NCBI GenBank assembly: GCA_021796315.1
Contig: JAJYOH010000324.1
Span: 1 to 6,903, forward strand
From: Chloroflexota bacterium
GTDB lineage: Bacteria > Chloroflexota > Anaerolineae > Anaerolineales > Villigracilaceae
Direction of reading: 5' to 3'
Length of the DNA stretch: 6,903 nt
Shown: in pieces, positions 6,695 to 6,903 of the stretch
Layout: the number at the start of each line of letters is the position of its first letter
Position numbering within the stretch: position 1 is the stretch's first letter
Notes under the pieces: generated by a model
Seen by the model: only the letters and a program-made list of their open reading frames with translations
Database searches by the model: none
Told to the model about the DNA's origin: nothing
Program-made: the position numbers and the translations under genes

Positions 6695-6903
6695 GTTACG
6701 CTTCCTTTGAGCTTTTCCAGCCAGGGCCATGTCGTGGGCATTCGTCCCGTGTTGTAGGCATCGCGTCCGACCATTTCGCCATGACCGGGGATGTAATACA
6801 CGCGAGGTTCGGTCCCCAGATTTTCTTTCAAGCGATAGGTTGAATCCTCTGATAACAATCGTGAGAGTTTAACCACTTGATCACCGTTTGTTGCCAAGCT
6901 CTT
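6682..6903 (-). CDS. Unrecognised protein, 3' end only
   Basis: The frame is open from the right edge of the window to a TAA at 6684-6682, giving the last 73 residues. A TTG at 6897 is in frame but is probably internal, because there is no reason to place a start there. The visible part has no membrane helix and no CxxCH. It contains RVYYIPGHGEMVGRD and ends in a Trp/Pro-rich stretch (MPTTWPWLEKLKGSVTW). PGHG recalls the late motif of metallo-beta-lactamase-fold hydrolases, but the residues after it do not fit well and I would not assign the family. Its last 13 bases overlap the Ig-like gene's start, and that gene's ribosome binding site lies within it, so the two are surely co-transcribed. 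It may be an enzyme or sensor served by the cytochromes. Confidence 0.7.
   Translation of the reverse strand, partial: KSLATNGDQVVKLSRLLSEDSTYRLKENLGTEPRVYYIPGHGEMVGRDAYNTGRMPTTWPWLEKLKGSVTWTR

Noticed and set aside
6695..6730. Upstream ATG adding 12 residues to the Ig-like protein
   Set aside because: The added residues are charged and precede a complete signal peptide; the ATG at 6694 has a well-spaced GGAAG, and the longer form has no comparable site.

Overview
The window looks like a bacterial chromosome fragment of moderate GC with two convergent gene blocks. No rRNA, tRNA, CRISPR array or insertion sequence was seen. A filamentous-phylum Chloroflexota (Anaerolineae-like) host is my best guess. 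It rests on the style of the polytopic membrane proteins (a K-I-G-G-G-G-D-L-H-N motif, a C-terminal soluble tail) and on the lipoprotein cytochromes with Pro/Thr/Ala linkers. This is an inference, not a proven assignment.

Left block, plus strand (1-4320): a large polytopic membrane protein cut by the left edge, a class I SAM-dependent methyltransferase that very probably starts at a TTG just past the first gene's stop, and a second polytopic membrane protein of the GT-C (PMT/ArnT-like) glycosyltransferase type. Together they look like part of a locus that builds or decorates a cell-surface glycan or glycolipid: membrane enzymes using lipid-linked sugars plus a cytosolic methyltransferase. The substrates cannot be read from the sequence.

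Middle (4321-4658): a strong inverted repeat suited to terminating transcription from both sides, a second smaller hairpin, and a long imperfect hairpin. Overlapping the long hairpin on the minus strand is a small frame of 47 codons with two Cys-Cys pairs. It may be the last gene of the right-hand operon.

Right block, minus strand (6903 down to 4659, perhaps 4474): the C-terminal end of an unrecognised protein cut by the right edge, a signal-peptide/Ig-like/single-TM protein, a membrane-anchored monoheme cytochrome c, and a lipoprotein diheme cytochrome c made of two almost identical tandem domains. The genes overlap or are closely spaced and have good ribosome binding sites, so they read as one operon. 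The likely product is an extracytoplasmic electron-transfer module held to the outer face of the membrane. Its electron donor and terminal acceptor are not visible here. The most interesting items are the recently duplicated diheme cytochrome, the Ig-like protein coupled to cytochromes, and the small Cys-pair frame whose start sits in a hairpin.
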